In this document: in pieces, positions 1 to 8,406 of the stretch
Position numbering within the stretch: the stretch's first letter is position 1
Layout: the number at the start of each line of letters is the position of its first letter
From: Bordetella parapertussis
Lineage (GTDB): Bacteria > Pseudomonadota > Gammaproteobacteria > Burkholderiales > Burkholderiaceae_B
Assembly (NCBI GenBank): GCA_945872285.1
Contig: CAMBZR010000018.1
Coordinates: 1 to 46,547, forward strand
Direction of reading: 5' to 3'
DNA length: 46,547 nucleotides
Program-made: the position numbers and the translations under genes
Notes under the pieces: model-generated
What the model was told of the DNA's origin: nothing
Seen by the model: the letters and a program-made list of their open reading frames with translations, nothing else
Database searches by the model: none

Positions 1-149
1 GCTCGCCTGCCAAGTGAACGGTGCATGAATGCCGTCAGCAACAGGAACCCACCGAAGCGATCGACCCCATCCCGGGGCCTACGCCGTAGGAATCCCCGTT
101 CTTCCCGCGTCAGCGGCGTCCGTGAGGACGAGGGCGGGGAGGATGTCAA
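1..149 (+). mobile_element. Right end of an IS200/IS605-type (TnpB) element with omegaRNA-like 3' scaffold
   Basis: The sequence ends in a C-rich/G-rich inverted pair (CCCCG at 94-98, CGGGG at 135-139) followed by GGAGGATG and TCAA at 146-149. From memory this matches the 3' ends of IS605/IS1341-type tnpB elements, where the hairpin is both the DNA end cut by TnpA and the 3' scaffold of the omegaRNA. A second small hairpin (CCTAC/GTAGG, 79-90) lies just before it. The transposase-like gene itself would lie to the left, outside the window. The bases right after TCAA (from 150) would be flanking host DNA and, if the element is active, the guide. Only one end is visible, so the family assignment rests on pattern memory and not on a protein. 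Confidence 0.6.
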
Positions 150-1156
150 TTGCCCCCGGCAAGGTCGACGCCACTTAAAAATAAATCACTCAGCGCGGCT
201 GGACGATTTTTTAGTGATCCGATTTCGTGCATGAACAACGCATACTTCAGGACGTTTTCGGGTCGCGTCGTATATTTGGTGCTCGGGTCATTTAAGATCG
301 CGAGCATATCGGTCGTGGAGCCAGCCCCGCCCCCCATCGAGTCGAGCAAGACCTTCACCGCGCCTGCCTTATCTTGCATGATCAGAGTTTGCGCTTCTTT
401 TAAGGCCTTCACAAAAGCCGCGACCACCTTGGGATTTTGCTCATGAAACTTTTGCGTGGTCGAGATCATGGTGAAGGTGGTAGAACCGCCCAGCACGTCA
501 TCCGAATTCATAATTGTGCGCACACCTGGCTCTTTAAGCTCGCGCTGATCAAGCGGTGCCGAGGCGAAGTGACCAGAAATTGTTTTGCCTGACAGCAAGG
601 CCGCCGCCGCATCAGAATGGTTCATGGTCACGGTGTAAGGATCAAATCTAAAAGCCTCTGCTTTGCCGTATTTTTTTACGGCATACATTTGCATCACGAT
701 AGAAGGGATCGACGATTTAACGGAAGTCACCGCGATTTTGTCGCCCGCTTTGAGATTATCGATCGTTTGCAAGTGCTCGGCGCGGGTATTTAAACGCATC
801 GGCATCGAGCTCATCGACGCGACACCTTTGACATTGGCACCGCCCTTTGTCTTATCCCACAAAATCAAAAATGAGGGCGGCCCTGCCGAAATAAAATCAG
901 CTGAGCCCGACAGTAAGGCGTCAATCATGCCAGCCGGCCCACCGATATTGGACCAGTTCACTTTGACTTTGACGCCCGCCTGCTCGGCATTTTTTTCAAT
1001 CAGGTTGTGCGCCTTCATGACGTGCAGCGGTAAAAAGCCAAAACCACCCGCGCCCAAAGGTACGCGCAACTCGCTCACCTCGGCGCGCGCCGCGAAAGCA
1101 CAGGCGGTCAGGGCGAACGCGAGCCCGAAGGCGAACTGACGATATTGATTTTTCAT
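146..1156 (-). CDS. NitT/TauT-type ABC transporter substrate-binding protein
   Basis: Periplasmic binding protein of 336 residues. It has a Sec signal peptide (residues 1-25, cleavage after AARA) followed by an SBP-like fold with the pattern LGAGGFGFLPLHVM, then GPAGMIDALLSGSADF and AGPPSFLILWDK, typical of the nitrate/sulfonate/taurine-binding family. It would deliver a small anion or amine to an ABC importer. No ATPase or permease gene is visible next to it, because the downstream side is taken by an IS end. The stop codon TGA is read from the TCAA of that IS end, so the last residue or two may differ from the ancestral protein, although the length is normal for the family. The substrate cannot be deduced. 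The gene is divergent from ompR. Confidence 0.85.
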   Translation of the reverse strand: MKNQYRQFAFGLAFALTACAFAARAEVSELRVPLGAGGFGFLPLHVMKAHNLIEKNAEQAGVKVKVNWSNIGGPAGMIDALLSGSADFISAGPPSFLILWDKTKGGANVKGVASMSSMPMRLNTRAEHLQTIDNLKAGDKIAVTSVKSSIPSIVMQMYAVKKYGKAEAFRFDPYTVTMNHSDAAAALLSGKTISGHFASAPLDQRELKEPGVRTIMNSDDVLGGSTTFTMISTTQKFHEQNPKVVAAFVKALKEAQTLIMQDKAGAVKVLLDSMGGGAGSTTDMLAILNDPSTKYTTRPENVLKYALFMHEIGSLKNRPAALSDLFLSGVDLAGGN

Positions 1157-1290
1157 TTTTTTATCTCGGTTTTATGATGCAATTTTTTCAGGTAACTGTT
1201 TCATCTTACCGCCACCAAGCCTGTCAGGCCTGTTCACTTAACACGCCTCATGACTAGCAAAGCGTGTCAATTGGTTGCAAAGCGCGCTTT

Positions 1291-1385
1291 GGTTACATCT
1301 TGTTACTAACGGTTAAGCATCAATAAGCAAATGTAAAAGCTTGTTACAAACGCTAGCCTGTCTCGTTTTGCGCTGTTACATTTTT
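1291..1385. promoter_or_regulatory. Candidate OmpR-type operator region, repeated GTTAC boxes
   Basis: The 233 bp between the binding-protein gene and ompR carry several related boxes: GGTTACATCTTGTTAC (1291-1306), TGTAA-N7-TTACA (1332-1348) and TGTTACATTTTT (1374-1385) directly before the ompR start. The OmpR consensus half-site in enterics contains GTTACA-like runs, so autoregulation is plausible. This is seen as a pattern only; no clear -35/-10 pair was assigned. Confidence 0.35.
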
Positions 1386-1389
1386 GGCT

Positions 1390-2124
1390 ATGAATATCTT
1401 ACCTCCTTCTATCGTCCGAAAAATTTTAGTCGTGGATGATGATCCTCGCTTACGTGATTTGCTGCGCCGTTATCTGACTGATCAGGGCTTTAGCGTGTTA
1501 ACTGCCGAAGATGGTCACGAAATGACCAAAATCTGGCACCGCGAACACATCGATCTGCTCGTGTTGGATTTAATGCTGCCTGGCGAAGATGGTTTATCAA
1601 TCTGCCGTCGCCTGCGCGGCAATCACGACAACACCCCAATTATTATGCTCACGGCGCGCGCCGAAGAGATCGATCGCATTATTGGCCTTGAGATGGGAGC
1701 CGATGATTATCTTTCTAAACCCTTTAACCCGCGCGAACTTCTCGCTCGCATCAATGCAATTTTACGCAGACGCAGCAGCGATGAACACCCGGGCGCCCCG
1801 GGCTACGATCATGAGTCGATTTATTTTGGTCCGTTTGAGCTTAATCTTGCCACCCGCACGCTCACGCGCGAACGTCATCTCGTGCCGATCACCACAGGCG
1901 AATTTTCAGTCTTAAAAGTGTTTAGTCGTCATCCAAAAATACCAATCTCGCGCGAAAAACTCATGGAGCTCGCCCGCGGTCGCGAATACGAAGCCTACGA
2001 CCGCAGTCTGGACGTGCAAATTTCACGTCTGCGCAAACTGATCGAGGTCAACCCCTCGAAGCCCGCTTACATTCAAACAGTCTGGGGGCACGGTTATGTA
2101 TTTATTCCGGATGGCGGTCTCTAA
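1390..2124 (+). CDS. ompR: OmpR-family response regulator (OmpR/RisA-like)
   Basis: DNA-binding response regulator of 244 residues. The N-terminal receiver domain has the acidic pocket (VVDDD near residue 15), the phosphoacceptor Asp in VLDLMLPGEDG and the conserved Lys in LSKPFNPREL. The C-terminal winged helix includes RSLDVQISRLRK and ends [15 protein letters not shown], very like E. coli OmpR over its whole length. It is followed by and overlaps its sensor kinase. The ATG at 1390 is preferred over an in-frame TTG at 1384; neither has a clear ribosome binding site. In Bordetella the corresponding pair is RisA/RisS; its exact regulon here is unknown, and the porin gene in this window is an obvious candidate target. 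Confidence 0.92.
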   Translation: MNILPPSIVRKILVVDDDPRLRDLLRRYLTDQGFSVLTAEDGHEMTKIWHREHIDLLVLDLMLPGEDGLSICRRLRGNHDNTPIIMLTARAEEIDRIIGLEMGADDYLSKPFNPRELLARINAILRRRSSDEHPGAPGYDHESIYFGPFELNLATRTLTRERHLVPITTGEFSVLKVFSRHPKIPISREKLMELARGREYEAYDRSLDVQISRLRKLIEVNPSKPAYIQTVWGHGYVFIPDGGL

Positions 2125-3532
2125 GCCTCTCCAAACGATGCAAGTCGTTCTGGGCAACCCGGCTGCATGGCTTGCCCAATTCCTTTGCGTGCGCCTGAGG
2201 CGCTCACGTCTAGGCTTGTTTGCTCGCACCTTCTTGCTGCTGCTGGTTTTGATGCTCGCCAGCCTGGGCGCCTGGCTCTTAGTGTTTGTTTCGATCGAGC
2301 TAGGTCCACGCGCTGCCCAACTGAGTCGACGTATTGCCACCTCTGTCAATCTGACCCAAGCGGCGCTGACATACACCCCAGCCCCAGAACGCCCAGCCAT
2401 GCTGCGTGAGCTCTCGCGACGCGAGGGGCTTGACGTGTATGCACGCTCAAACACCGACATCGTCGAATCCTTGCCCGACGAAAACTACTGGCAGCGTATC
2501 GCATTTTTAGTGCGTGCCACGCTGGGTGCCGAAACACGTCTAGCGTGGACCGTCAACGCGGTTCCCGGCATCTGGGTAAGCTTCAGGATCGACCACGAGC
2601 CCTACTGGCTGTGTTTTGATCGCCACGAAATCGGTCTGACCGGCGGACTTGAATGGCTAAGCTGGGGGGCTGCCGCTCTCTTACTCTCAATTTTAGGAGC
2701 CGCCCTAGGCGTCTCTTACATTAATCGGCCGCTGGCACGTCTGGCGCGCTCGGCACACTTGTTGTCGCGCGGCGAGTCGCCAACCCCGTTACCCGAGACC
2801 GGTGCCCGAGAACTGCGGGCGCTAAACGCAAGCTTTAATCGCATGGCGCGTGAGCTCGAGCAAACCGACACCGATCGCGCGCTGATGCTGGCGGGCATCT
2901 CGCACGACCTGCGCACCCCATTAACGCGCATGCGCCTTGAAATCGAACTCAGCAACATTGACGACCAAGCTCGGTTTGGCATCGACCAAGATTTAGCGCA
3001 AATTGATCACTCGATTGGTCAGCTGATGGAATACGCCCGCCCGCCAAGCGCGACGCCACAACGCGCCATTGATTTATCTGCCCTGATGCTTGAACTCACC
3101 GAACGCGAACGGGGCCTGACGCGCGCGCACGGCGGCCAATTGCAGACGCAGCTTGAGCCTGACCTATGGGTGTACATCACAGCGTTTGACGTGCAGCGGG
3201 TGATGAGTAATCTGCTTGAAAACGCGCGTCGCTACGGACGCCACGCAGACGGAACGCTCGATTTGCACGTCGTGCTTAAGTTAGTCGCAAGCTCGGTCGT
3301 GATTGAAGTGCATGATCGAGGCGCAGGCATCGCAGGCGTAGACATCGAACGCGTACGCCGGCCGTTTTCACGCGGCGACACCGCCCGCACGGGTGCTGCC
3401 GGCACGGGGCTCGGTCTGGCGATTGTCGAACGCTTAATCCACCATGCGGGGGGTTCGCTGGCACTTTTGCCGCGGTTGGCCGGAGGCTTACGCGTCAGGG
3501 TTGAATTACCGGCGGCGCAACCCGAGTCGTGA
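2096..3532 (+). CDS. envZ: EnvZ-like sensor histidine kinase
   Basis: Inner-membrane sensor kinase of 478 residues. Membrane segment 1 spans about residues 43-67 and segment 2 about 188-209, flanking a periplasmic domain. HAMP covers 210-260, the H-box [12 protein letters not shown] has the phosphorylated His at 270, the N-box is [11 protein letters not shown] (371-381), and the G boxes are DRGAGI (407-412) and GTGLGLAI (436-443). It phosphorylates the OmpR-type regulator whose gene it overlaps by 29 bp. The ATG at 2096 has GGGGG seven bases upstream; ATGs at 2111 and 2138 are alternatives. The 3' end runs 38 bp into the convergent ispF gene. Confidence 0.9.
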   Translation: MYLFRMAVSKPLQTMQVVLGNPAAWLAQFLCVRLRRSRLGLFARTFLLLLVLMLASLGAWLLVFVSIELGPRAAQLSRRIATSVNLTQAALTYTPAPERPAMLRELSRREGLDVYARSNTDIVESLPDENYWQRIAFLVRATLGAETRLAWTVNAVPGIWVSFRIDHEPYWLCFDRHEIGLTGGLEWLSWGAAALLLSILGAALGVSYINRPLARLARSAHLLSRGESPTPLPETGARELRALNASFNRMARELEQTDTDRALMLAGISHDLRTPLTRMRLEIELSNIDDQARFGIDQDLAQIDHSIGQLMEYARPPSATPQRAIDLSALMLELTERERGLTRAHGGQLQTQLEPDLWVYITAFDVQRVMSNLLENARRYGRHADGTLDLHVVLKLVASSVVIEVHDRGAGIAGVDIERVRRPFSRGDTARTGAAGTGLGLAIVERLIHHAGGSLALLPRLAGGLRVRVELPAAQPES

Positions 3533-4010
3533 GTAAGGCAATCACGTTGGCCGCAATCCCTTCCTGACGGCCAAGGTGGCCCAAGCCCTCATTGGTTTTT
3601 GCTTTGATATTAATGACAGCGCGGTCAAGCGCTAAGTCGTCTGCGATGTGCGCAATCATGGCCGGCACATGCGGTCCTATTTTGGGCGCCTGCGCATGAA
3701 TCGTTGCATCGATATTGACGACCTGCCAACCGGCCTCGCGTACGCGCTGATAGGCCGTACGCAGCAATACGCGACTGTCAGCACCGCGATAGGCTGGCTC
3801 GGTATCCGGAAAATGTCTGCCAATATCACCGAGTCCCGCAGCCCCAAGCAAGGCGTCGGTCAAGGCATGCAATAAAACATCTGCGTCAGAATGCCCCAGC
3901 AGACCCAACGTGTGGGAAATGGTGACGCCCCCAAGGATCAGGGCGCGCTCGGGCACCAGGGCATGAACATCAAAACCTTGTCCAATACGAAAAGCGTTTG
4001 GATTCATCAT
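3495..4010 (-). CDS. ispF: 2-C-methyl-D-erythritol 2,4-cyclodiphosphate synthase
   Basis: Cytosolic enzyme of the MEP isoprenoid pathway. It converts CDP-methylerythritol 2-phosphate to the cyclodiphosphate with release of CMP. The protein begins [11 protein letters not shown], with the metal-binding Asp and His, and carries [20 protein letters not shown] and HFPDT, all hallmark motifs. From the ATG at 4010 it is 171 residues, close to the usual 160; a longer frame to 4061 would overlap ispD and is less likely. AAAGG lies just upstream. The last 12 codons are read opposite the end of envZ. It follows ispD with 29 bp between, the usual ispDF arrangement. Confidence 0.93.
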   Translation of the reverse strand: MMNPNAFRIGQGFDVHALVPERALILGGVTISHTLGLLGHSDADVLLHALTDALLGAAGLGDIGRHFPDTEPAYRGADSRVLLRTAYQRVREAGWQVVNIDATIHAQAPKIGPHVPAMIAHIADDLALDRAVINIKAKTNEGLGHLGRQEGIAANVIALLTTRVAPPVIQP

Positions 4011-4039
4011 TTGCGCCTTTAACGTGTCATCCTTCAAAC

Positions 4040-4777
4040 TCAAGAAGAGGTCGCGAGCCACGACTGGACCCAGTCAAAATCTTCGGGCCACGTGACCTTC
4101 GCGTTACGGACAGAACCTTGAATCAAAAGCGGGGCATGCCCGAGGGCTTCAAGTGCAGACGCCTCGTCGGTGATCGCCAAGCCCTGCTTGAGGGCCTGGA
4201 CCAAAGCCTGCTCGAGTAACCGAGCCCGAAACATTTGAGGCGTTTGCGCCAGCCAAAGGCCCTCTCGGGCAAGCGTTCGCTGCACCGTTGAGGCTTGGGC
4301 TGCCTGACTTTGCGCCGGCGTTTGCGCCTGTTTAACGGTATCACCCACTGGCAATGCCAGCAGGCCACCCACAGGCTCTGGCAGACACGCCTGAAGGAGT
4401 CGTGCCAGCGCCTCAAGCGGCAAACCCGGCCGCGCAGCATCGTGCACCAGCACCCAATCTTGTGCGCTTAACCCCGCGTCTTGCAAACCATTCAATACTG
4501 TTCGCGTCCGAGTCTCCCCCCCACAGGGGCGACAAACGGTTCGCGGCAACCCCGCTAAACTGGCCTCAGCCCAAAGATCATCAGGCGCCGTGATGACACG
4601 CACTTGCTCGATGCGCGCATCGGCCAGCAAGGCTTGCACCGCAAGACGCAACATCGGCACACCACCCAACAGGCGGTATTGCTTAGGAAGAGCCGAGCCT
4701 GCGGCCTGCGCGCGCGCCCCCACCCCCGCAGAGGGCACAAGCGCCACGATTCGTACAGAAGGTTGAGAAGGATGCAT
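4040..4777 (-). CDS. ispD: 2-C-methyl-D-erythritol 4-phosphate cytidylyltransferase
   Basis: Transfers CMP from CTP to methylerythritol 4-phosphate, the step before the IspE and IspF reactions. The nucleotide-binding start [14 protein letters not shown] with PKQYRLLGG, the VHDAARPGL motif and [11 protein letters not shown] near the C-terminus identify the family. The ATG at 4777 gives 245 residues, matching the family; an upstream in-frame ATG at 4807 would overlap the promoter and is rejected. The first motif reads PSAG where E. coli has PAAG, a mild variation. Confidence 0.92.
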   Translation of the reverse strand: MHPSQPSVRIVALVPSAGVGARAQAAGSALPKQYRLLGGVPMLRLAVQALLADARIEQVRVITAPDDLWAEASLAGLPRTVCRPCGGETRTRTVLNGLQDAGLSAQDWVLVHDAARPGLPLEALARLLQACLPEPVGGLLALPVGDTVKQAQTPAQSQAAQASTVQRTLAREGLWLAQTPQMFRARLLEQALVQALKQGLAITDEASALEALGHAPLLIQGSVRNAKVTWPEDFDWVQSWLATSS

Positions 4778-4786
4778 GACACCTAC

Positions 4787-4792
4787 ATTATA
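4787..4792 (-). promoter_or_regulatory. Putative -10 box for ispD-ispF
   Basis: A perfect TATAAT on the minus strand lies 10 bp before the chosen ispD start, implying a very short leader. No convincing -35 hexamer is seen at 16-18 bp. It sits back to back with a plus-strand TATAAT for mfd. Confidence 0.4.
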
Positions 4793-4823
4793 TAAGTTCA
4801 AGCTCACTCTGAGCCCGCGCCTC

Positions 4824-4829
4824 TATAAT
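4824..4829 (+). promoter_or_regulatory. Putative -10 box for mfd
   Basis: A perfect TATAAT on the plus strand lies 67 bp before the mfd ATG. A TTCAAG at 4797-4802 is the nearest -35-like hexamer, but its spacing (21 bp) is too long, so only the -10 is supported. Confidence 0.4.
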
Positions 4830-4842
4830 TAAGCTCTTTCGC

Positions 4843-4868
4843 GGCGCCCCCTTTTTTGGGATGGCGCC
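4843..4868 (+). other. Hairpin in the mfd leader
   Basis: GGCGCC and CCC at 4843-4851 can pair with GGG and GGCGCC at 4858-4868 around a T6 loop, with an AT bulge. CTTTTTT follows 8 bp after the stem. It would lie in the 5' untranslated region of mfd. It resembles a weak terminator or attenuator, but the gap before the T run argues against efficient termination. Confidence 0.35.
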
Positions 4869-4895
4869 TGCAACGCTTTTTTATATTGGCTTTTT

Positions 4896-7800
4896 ATGTC
4901 TGCTGCACTGGCCTCAACTGCCCACTCGCTTAACACCCTGCTCAACGCGCTTAGACCGGGGCTTCGCTATGCCCACCCGCGCCCACCGGGTTCGGGTGAT
5001 GCCTGGCTGTTAGCGCAACTGGCCAAAAAAGCGGGCAAAACGCTTGTGCTTTTGTGTGCCGAACCGCTCGAGGCGCAACGCCTTGCCGACGAGATTGCCT
5101 TGTTTGCCCCAGAACTCAGAGTCCGTCCGCTACCCGACTGGGAGACCCTGCCCTACGACGGCTTCTCGCCCCATCAAGACCTGATTTCAGAACGCTTGCG
5201 CACCCTGCACGCCCTGATGCAGCATGAGGTGGATGTGCTGACCGTGCCGATTACCACCGCACTGTATCGTCTGCCCCCACCCAGTTTTTTAGCGGCTTAC
5301 ACCTTTTCGTTTAAACAAAAAGACCGACTCAACGAGGCCGCCTTACGCGCGCAATTGATGCTGGCGAATTACGCTCATGTGTCGCAAGTGACGGTGCCTG
5401 GCGAGTTCTGCGTGCGCGGCAGCCTGATTGACTTGTTCCCGATGGGTTCTGTCGTACCGTATCGCATTGATTTGTTCGATGACGAAATCGAATCGATTCG
5501 TGCCTTTGATATCGATACACAACGCAGCTTATATCCGGTGGGTTCGGTGCAATTACTGCCCGGACGCGAGTTTCCGATGGATGAGGCCGCACGTAATCAT
5601 TTTCGCTCGGGCTTTCGCGATGTGTTTGAGGGCGACCCTTCACGCGCGCTGCCCTATCGCGACATTGGCAACGGCATCGCCTTTGCAGGCGTCGAATACT
5701 ATCTGCCTTTGTTTTTTGAAAGTACCGCCACTTTATTTGACTATCTCACCCAAGATACCTTGATGGTGACCCTGGGCGATATTGATGATGCCATGCGTCG
5801 TTTTGCGCAAGACACTGCCACCCGATATAACTTTTTAAAGAGTGATCGCGAGCGTCCTGTGCTTGCGCCTGACGCCTTATTCTTGCGTGCAGAGTCGTTG
5901 TTTGAACAACTCAAAGCCTTTGGGCGTATTGCCCTGACCACAGAAGCCGAACACCTCGAGTTTTTACCTGCACCTGAGGTTGGGATTTCGCGGCGCGCTG
6001 AAGACCCTGTACAAAAACTACGCTCACTTTTAGAGCAAAAACAACAACGCGTTGTACTTTGCACCGACTCTCATGGCCGACGTGAAACCATCGTGCAAAT
6101 GCTGGCCGAACACGGGTTAAGCCCAGACGCACAAACCGAATCGCTAGCGCACGTTTTAGAAGGCGACTCACATTTTGCCGTTACAGTCGCACAGCTCAAT
6201 ACCGGTTTCCAGTTGCCTGCAGAGCGACTGATTTTTATTACCGAAAACGATCTGTATCCCGGACACGGCACCACCGCCAGACGAGGCAAGCGCCTGCAAG
6301 AACAGGCCAGCAACGTCGAGGCGATGGTGCGCGATTTATCCGAATTGCGACTCGGCGACCCCGTGGTGCATGCCCAACACGGTATCGGCCGCTATCACGG
6401 CTTAATCAATATGAATATGGGTGAAGGCGAGATGGAATTTCTTCACCTCGAGTACGCCAACAAAACAACTCTCTATGTTCCAGTGGCGCAACTGCACGTG
6501 ATTGCTCGCTACAGCGGAAATGATCCGGACACCGCTCCTTTGCATCAGCTGGGCTCCGGGCAGTGGGAAAAAGCCCGCCGCAAAGCCGCGCAGCAAGTGC
6601 GCGATACCGCGGCCGAGTTATTAGACATCTATGCCAAGCGCGCCGCGCGCCAAGGCTTCGCCTTCAAGTTGCCTTTGGGCGATTACGAATTATTTTCTGA
6701 AGGCTTTGGTTTTGAAGAGACCGTCGATCAAGCTGCTGCGATTCAATGTGTCCTGGCCGATATGACTTCAGGGCGGCCGATGGATCGACTAATCTGCGGT
6801 GACGTAGGATTTGGCAAAACCGAAGTCGCTTTGCGTGCCACATTTTTAGCTATCGCAAACGGCAAGCAAGTGGCGATTTTATGCCCTACCACCCTCTTGG
6901 CCGAACAGCACGCGCAAACGTTTTCGGATCGCTTTGCCGACTGGCCTGTCAAAGTGGTCGAGCTGTCACGGTTTCGTTCGGCCAAAGAGGTGGCAAGCGC
7001 GATCGTGGGGATCAACGACGGCACGATCGATATTGTGATCGGTACCCACAAAATCTTATCGAAAGACGTTAACTTCATGCGCCTGGGGCTCGTGATCATT
7101 GATGAAGAACACCGCTTTGGCGTGCGGCAAAAAGAACTGCTTAAGTCGTTGCGCGCCGAGGTCGATGTCTTGACCCTGACCGCAACGCCCATTCCACGTA
7201 CGCTCGGGATGTCACTCGAAGGGATCAGGGATTTTTCTGTGATCGCGACGGCACCACAAAAGCGCTTAGCGATCAAAACGTTTGTGCGTCGCGAAGATAA
7301 CAGCACCATTCGCGAAGCACTGCTGCGCGAACTCAAGCGTGGTGGGCAGGCTTACTTTTTGCATAACGAAGTTGAAACAATCCACAACCGCCGCGCCCGC
7401 CTGGAAGAGCTAGTGCCCGAGGCGCGCATCGCAGTGGCCCACGGCCAAATGGGCGAGCGCGATCTTGAACAAGTCATGAAGGGCTTTTATCAGCAGCGCT
7501 TCAACGTCTTGCTATGCACCACGATTATCGAAACCGGCATCGATGTGTCTAGCGCGAACACCATCATCATTCACCGAGCCGATCGCTTTGGCTTAGCTCA
7601 GTTACATCAACTCAGGGGGCGGGTCGGGCGCTCGCACCATCAAGCCTACGCCTATCTGATGACGCCGGGCGAAGATTCAATCACCAAGAACGCTAAAAAG
7701 CGTCTCGAGGCGATTCAGGCGATGGAAGAACTCGGCTCGGGCTTCTTTTTAGCCATGCACGATCTTGAAATCCGAGGCACCGGTGAAGTGCTCGGCGAAT

Positions 7801-8345
7801 CGCAATCAGGCAACATTCAAGAGATTGGCTTCTCGATGTACAACGACATGCTCAATGAGGCTGTACGTGCGCTGAAAGCCGGAGTTGAACCCGATCTTGA
7901 CGCACCCTTTAGTGCAGGTTGTGAGGTCAATTTACATGCCCCTGCCTTGCTGCCGGCCGATTTTTGCGGCGACGTGCCGGCGCGACTTTCACTGTATAAG
8001 CGCCTGTCGAGTTGCAAAAATGAAGACGATTTGATCGTGATCCAAGAAGAGCTGATCGATCGTTTTGGCAAACTCCCCGAACCCGCCCGCACTCTGCTTT
8101 CCACCCATAAAATACGCCTCTTAGGCCTGCCCTTGGGCTTACAAAAAATTGACGCTAGCGAAACACAAATCATGTTGCACTTTAAACAAAGTACGAACGT
8201 TGATCCACTACGTTTGATTGAGCTTGTGCAAAAGCAAAAGAATATTCGCTTTGCCGGGCCAGATAAACTACGGATAGAAACCAAAGCGCAAGACGTCACT
8301 GCGCGCTACGACACGGTTCGCACGCTATTGCGTACGCTCGCCTGA
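4896..8345 (+). CDS. mfd: Transcription-repair coupling factor Mfd
   Basis: Cytosolic ATP-dependent DNA translocase (1149 residues) that pushes stalled RNA polymerase off damaged DNA and recruits UvrA. The N-terminal third is UvrB-like (RPLPDWETLPYDGFSPHQD). The RNA-polymerase interaction region includes LGDPVVHAQHGIGRYHG near residue 485. The helicase part has Walker A GDVGFGKTE near 640, DEEHRFG near 736 and the TRG-type translocation motif around RGRVGRSHHQAYAYL. The C-terminal TRCF domain follows from about 1010. The length is typical and it reads through with no frameshift. It is divergent from ispD. Confidence 0.97.
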   Translation: MSAALASTAHSLNTLLNALRPGLRYAHPRPPGSGDAWLLAQLAKKAGKTLVLLCAEPLEAQRLADEIALFAPELRVRPLPDWETLPYDGFSPHQDLISERLRTLHALMQHEVDVLTVPITTALYRLPPPSFLAAYTFSFKQKDRLNEAALRAQLMLANYAHVSQVTVPGEFCVRGSLIDLFPMGSVVPYRIDLFDDEIESIRAFDIDTQRSLYPVGSVQLLPGREFPMDEAARNHFRSGFRDVFEGDPSRALPYRDIGNGIAFAGVEYYLPLFFESTATLFDYLTQDTLMVTLGDIDDAMRRFAQDTATRYNFLKSDRERPVLAPDALFLRAESLFEQLKAFGRIALTTEAEHLEFLPAPEVGISRRAEDPVQKLRSLLEQKQQRVVLCTDSHGRRETIVQMLAEHGLSPDAQTESLAHVLEGDSHFAVTVAQLNTGFQLPAERLIFITENDLYPGHGTTARRGKRLQEQASNVEAMVRDLSELRLGDPVVHAQHGIGRYHGLINMNMGEGEMEFLHLEYANKTTLYVPVAQLHVIARYSGNDPDTAPLHQLGSGQWEKARRKAAQQVRDTAAELLDIYAKRAARQGFAFKLPLGDYELFSEGFGFEETVDQAAAIQCVLADMTSGRPMDRLICGDVGFGKTEVALRATFLAIANGKQVAILCPTTLLAEQHAQTFSDRFADWPVKVVELSRFRSAKEVASAIVGINDGTIDIVIGTHKILSKDVNFMRLGLVIIDEEHRFGVRQKELLKSLRAEVDVLTLTATPIPRTLGMSLEGIRDFSVIATAPQKRLAIKTFVRREDNSTIREALLRELKRGGQAYFLHNEVETIHNRRARLEELVPEARIAVAHGQMGERDLEQVMKGFYQQRFNVLLCTTIIETGIDVSSANTIIIHRADRFGLAQLHQLRGRVGRSHHQAYAYLMTPGEDSITKNAKKRLEAIQAMEELGSGFFLAMHDLEIRGTGEVLGESQSGNIQEIGFSMYNDMLNEAVRALKAGVEPDLDAPFSAGCEVNLHAPALLPADFCGDVPARLSLYKRLSSCKNEDDLIVIQEELIDRFGKLPEPARTLLSTHKIRLLGLPLGLQKIDASETQIMLHFKQSTNVDPLRLIELVQKQKNIRFAGPDKLRIETKAQDVTARYDTVRTLLRTLA

Positions 8346-8406
8346 GCCAATCCAGACCCGACTAAAATTCAAATCCACGCGTTCCCTACTCACCAAACCG
8401 ATTCCT

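Noticed and set aside
25..234. Plus-strand frame across the left edge
   Set aside because: Its Arg/Ser-rich sequence runs through the IS end hairpin and into the antisense of the binding-protein gene; it is not a TnpB C-terminus in that frame.
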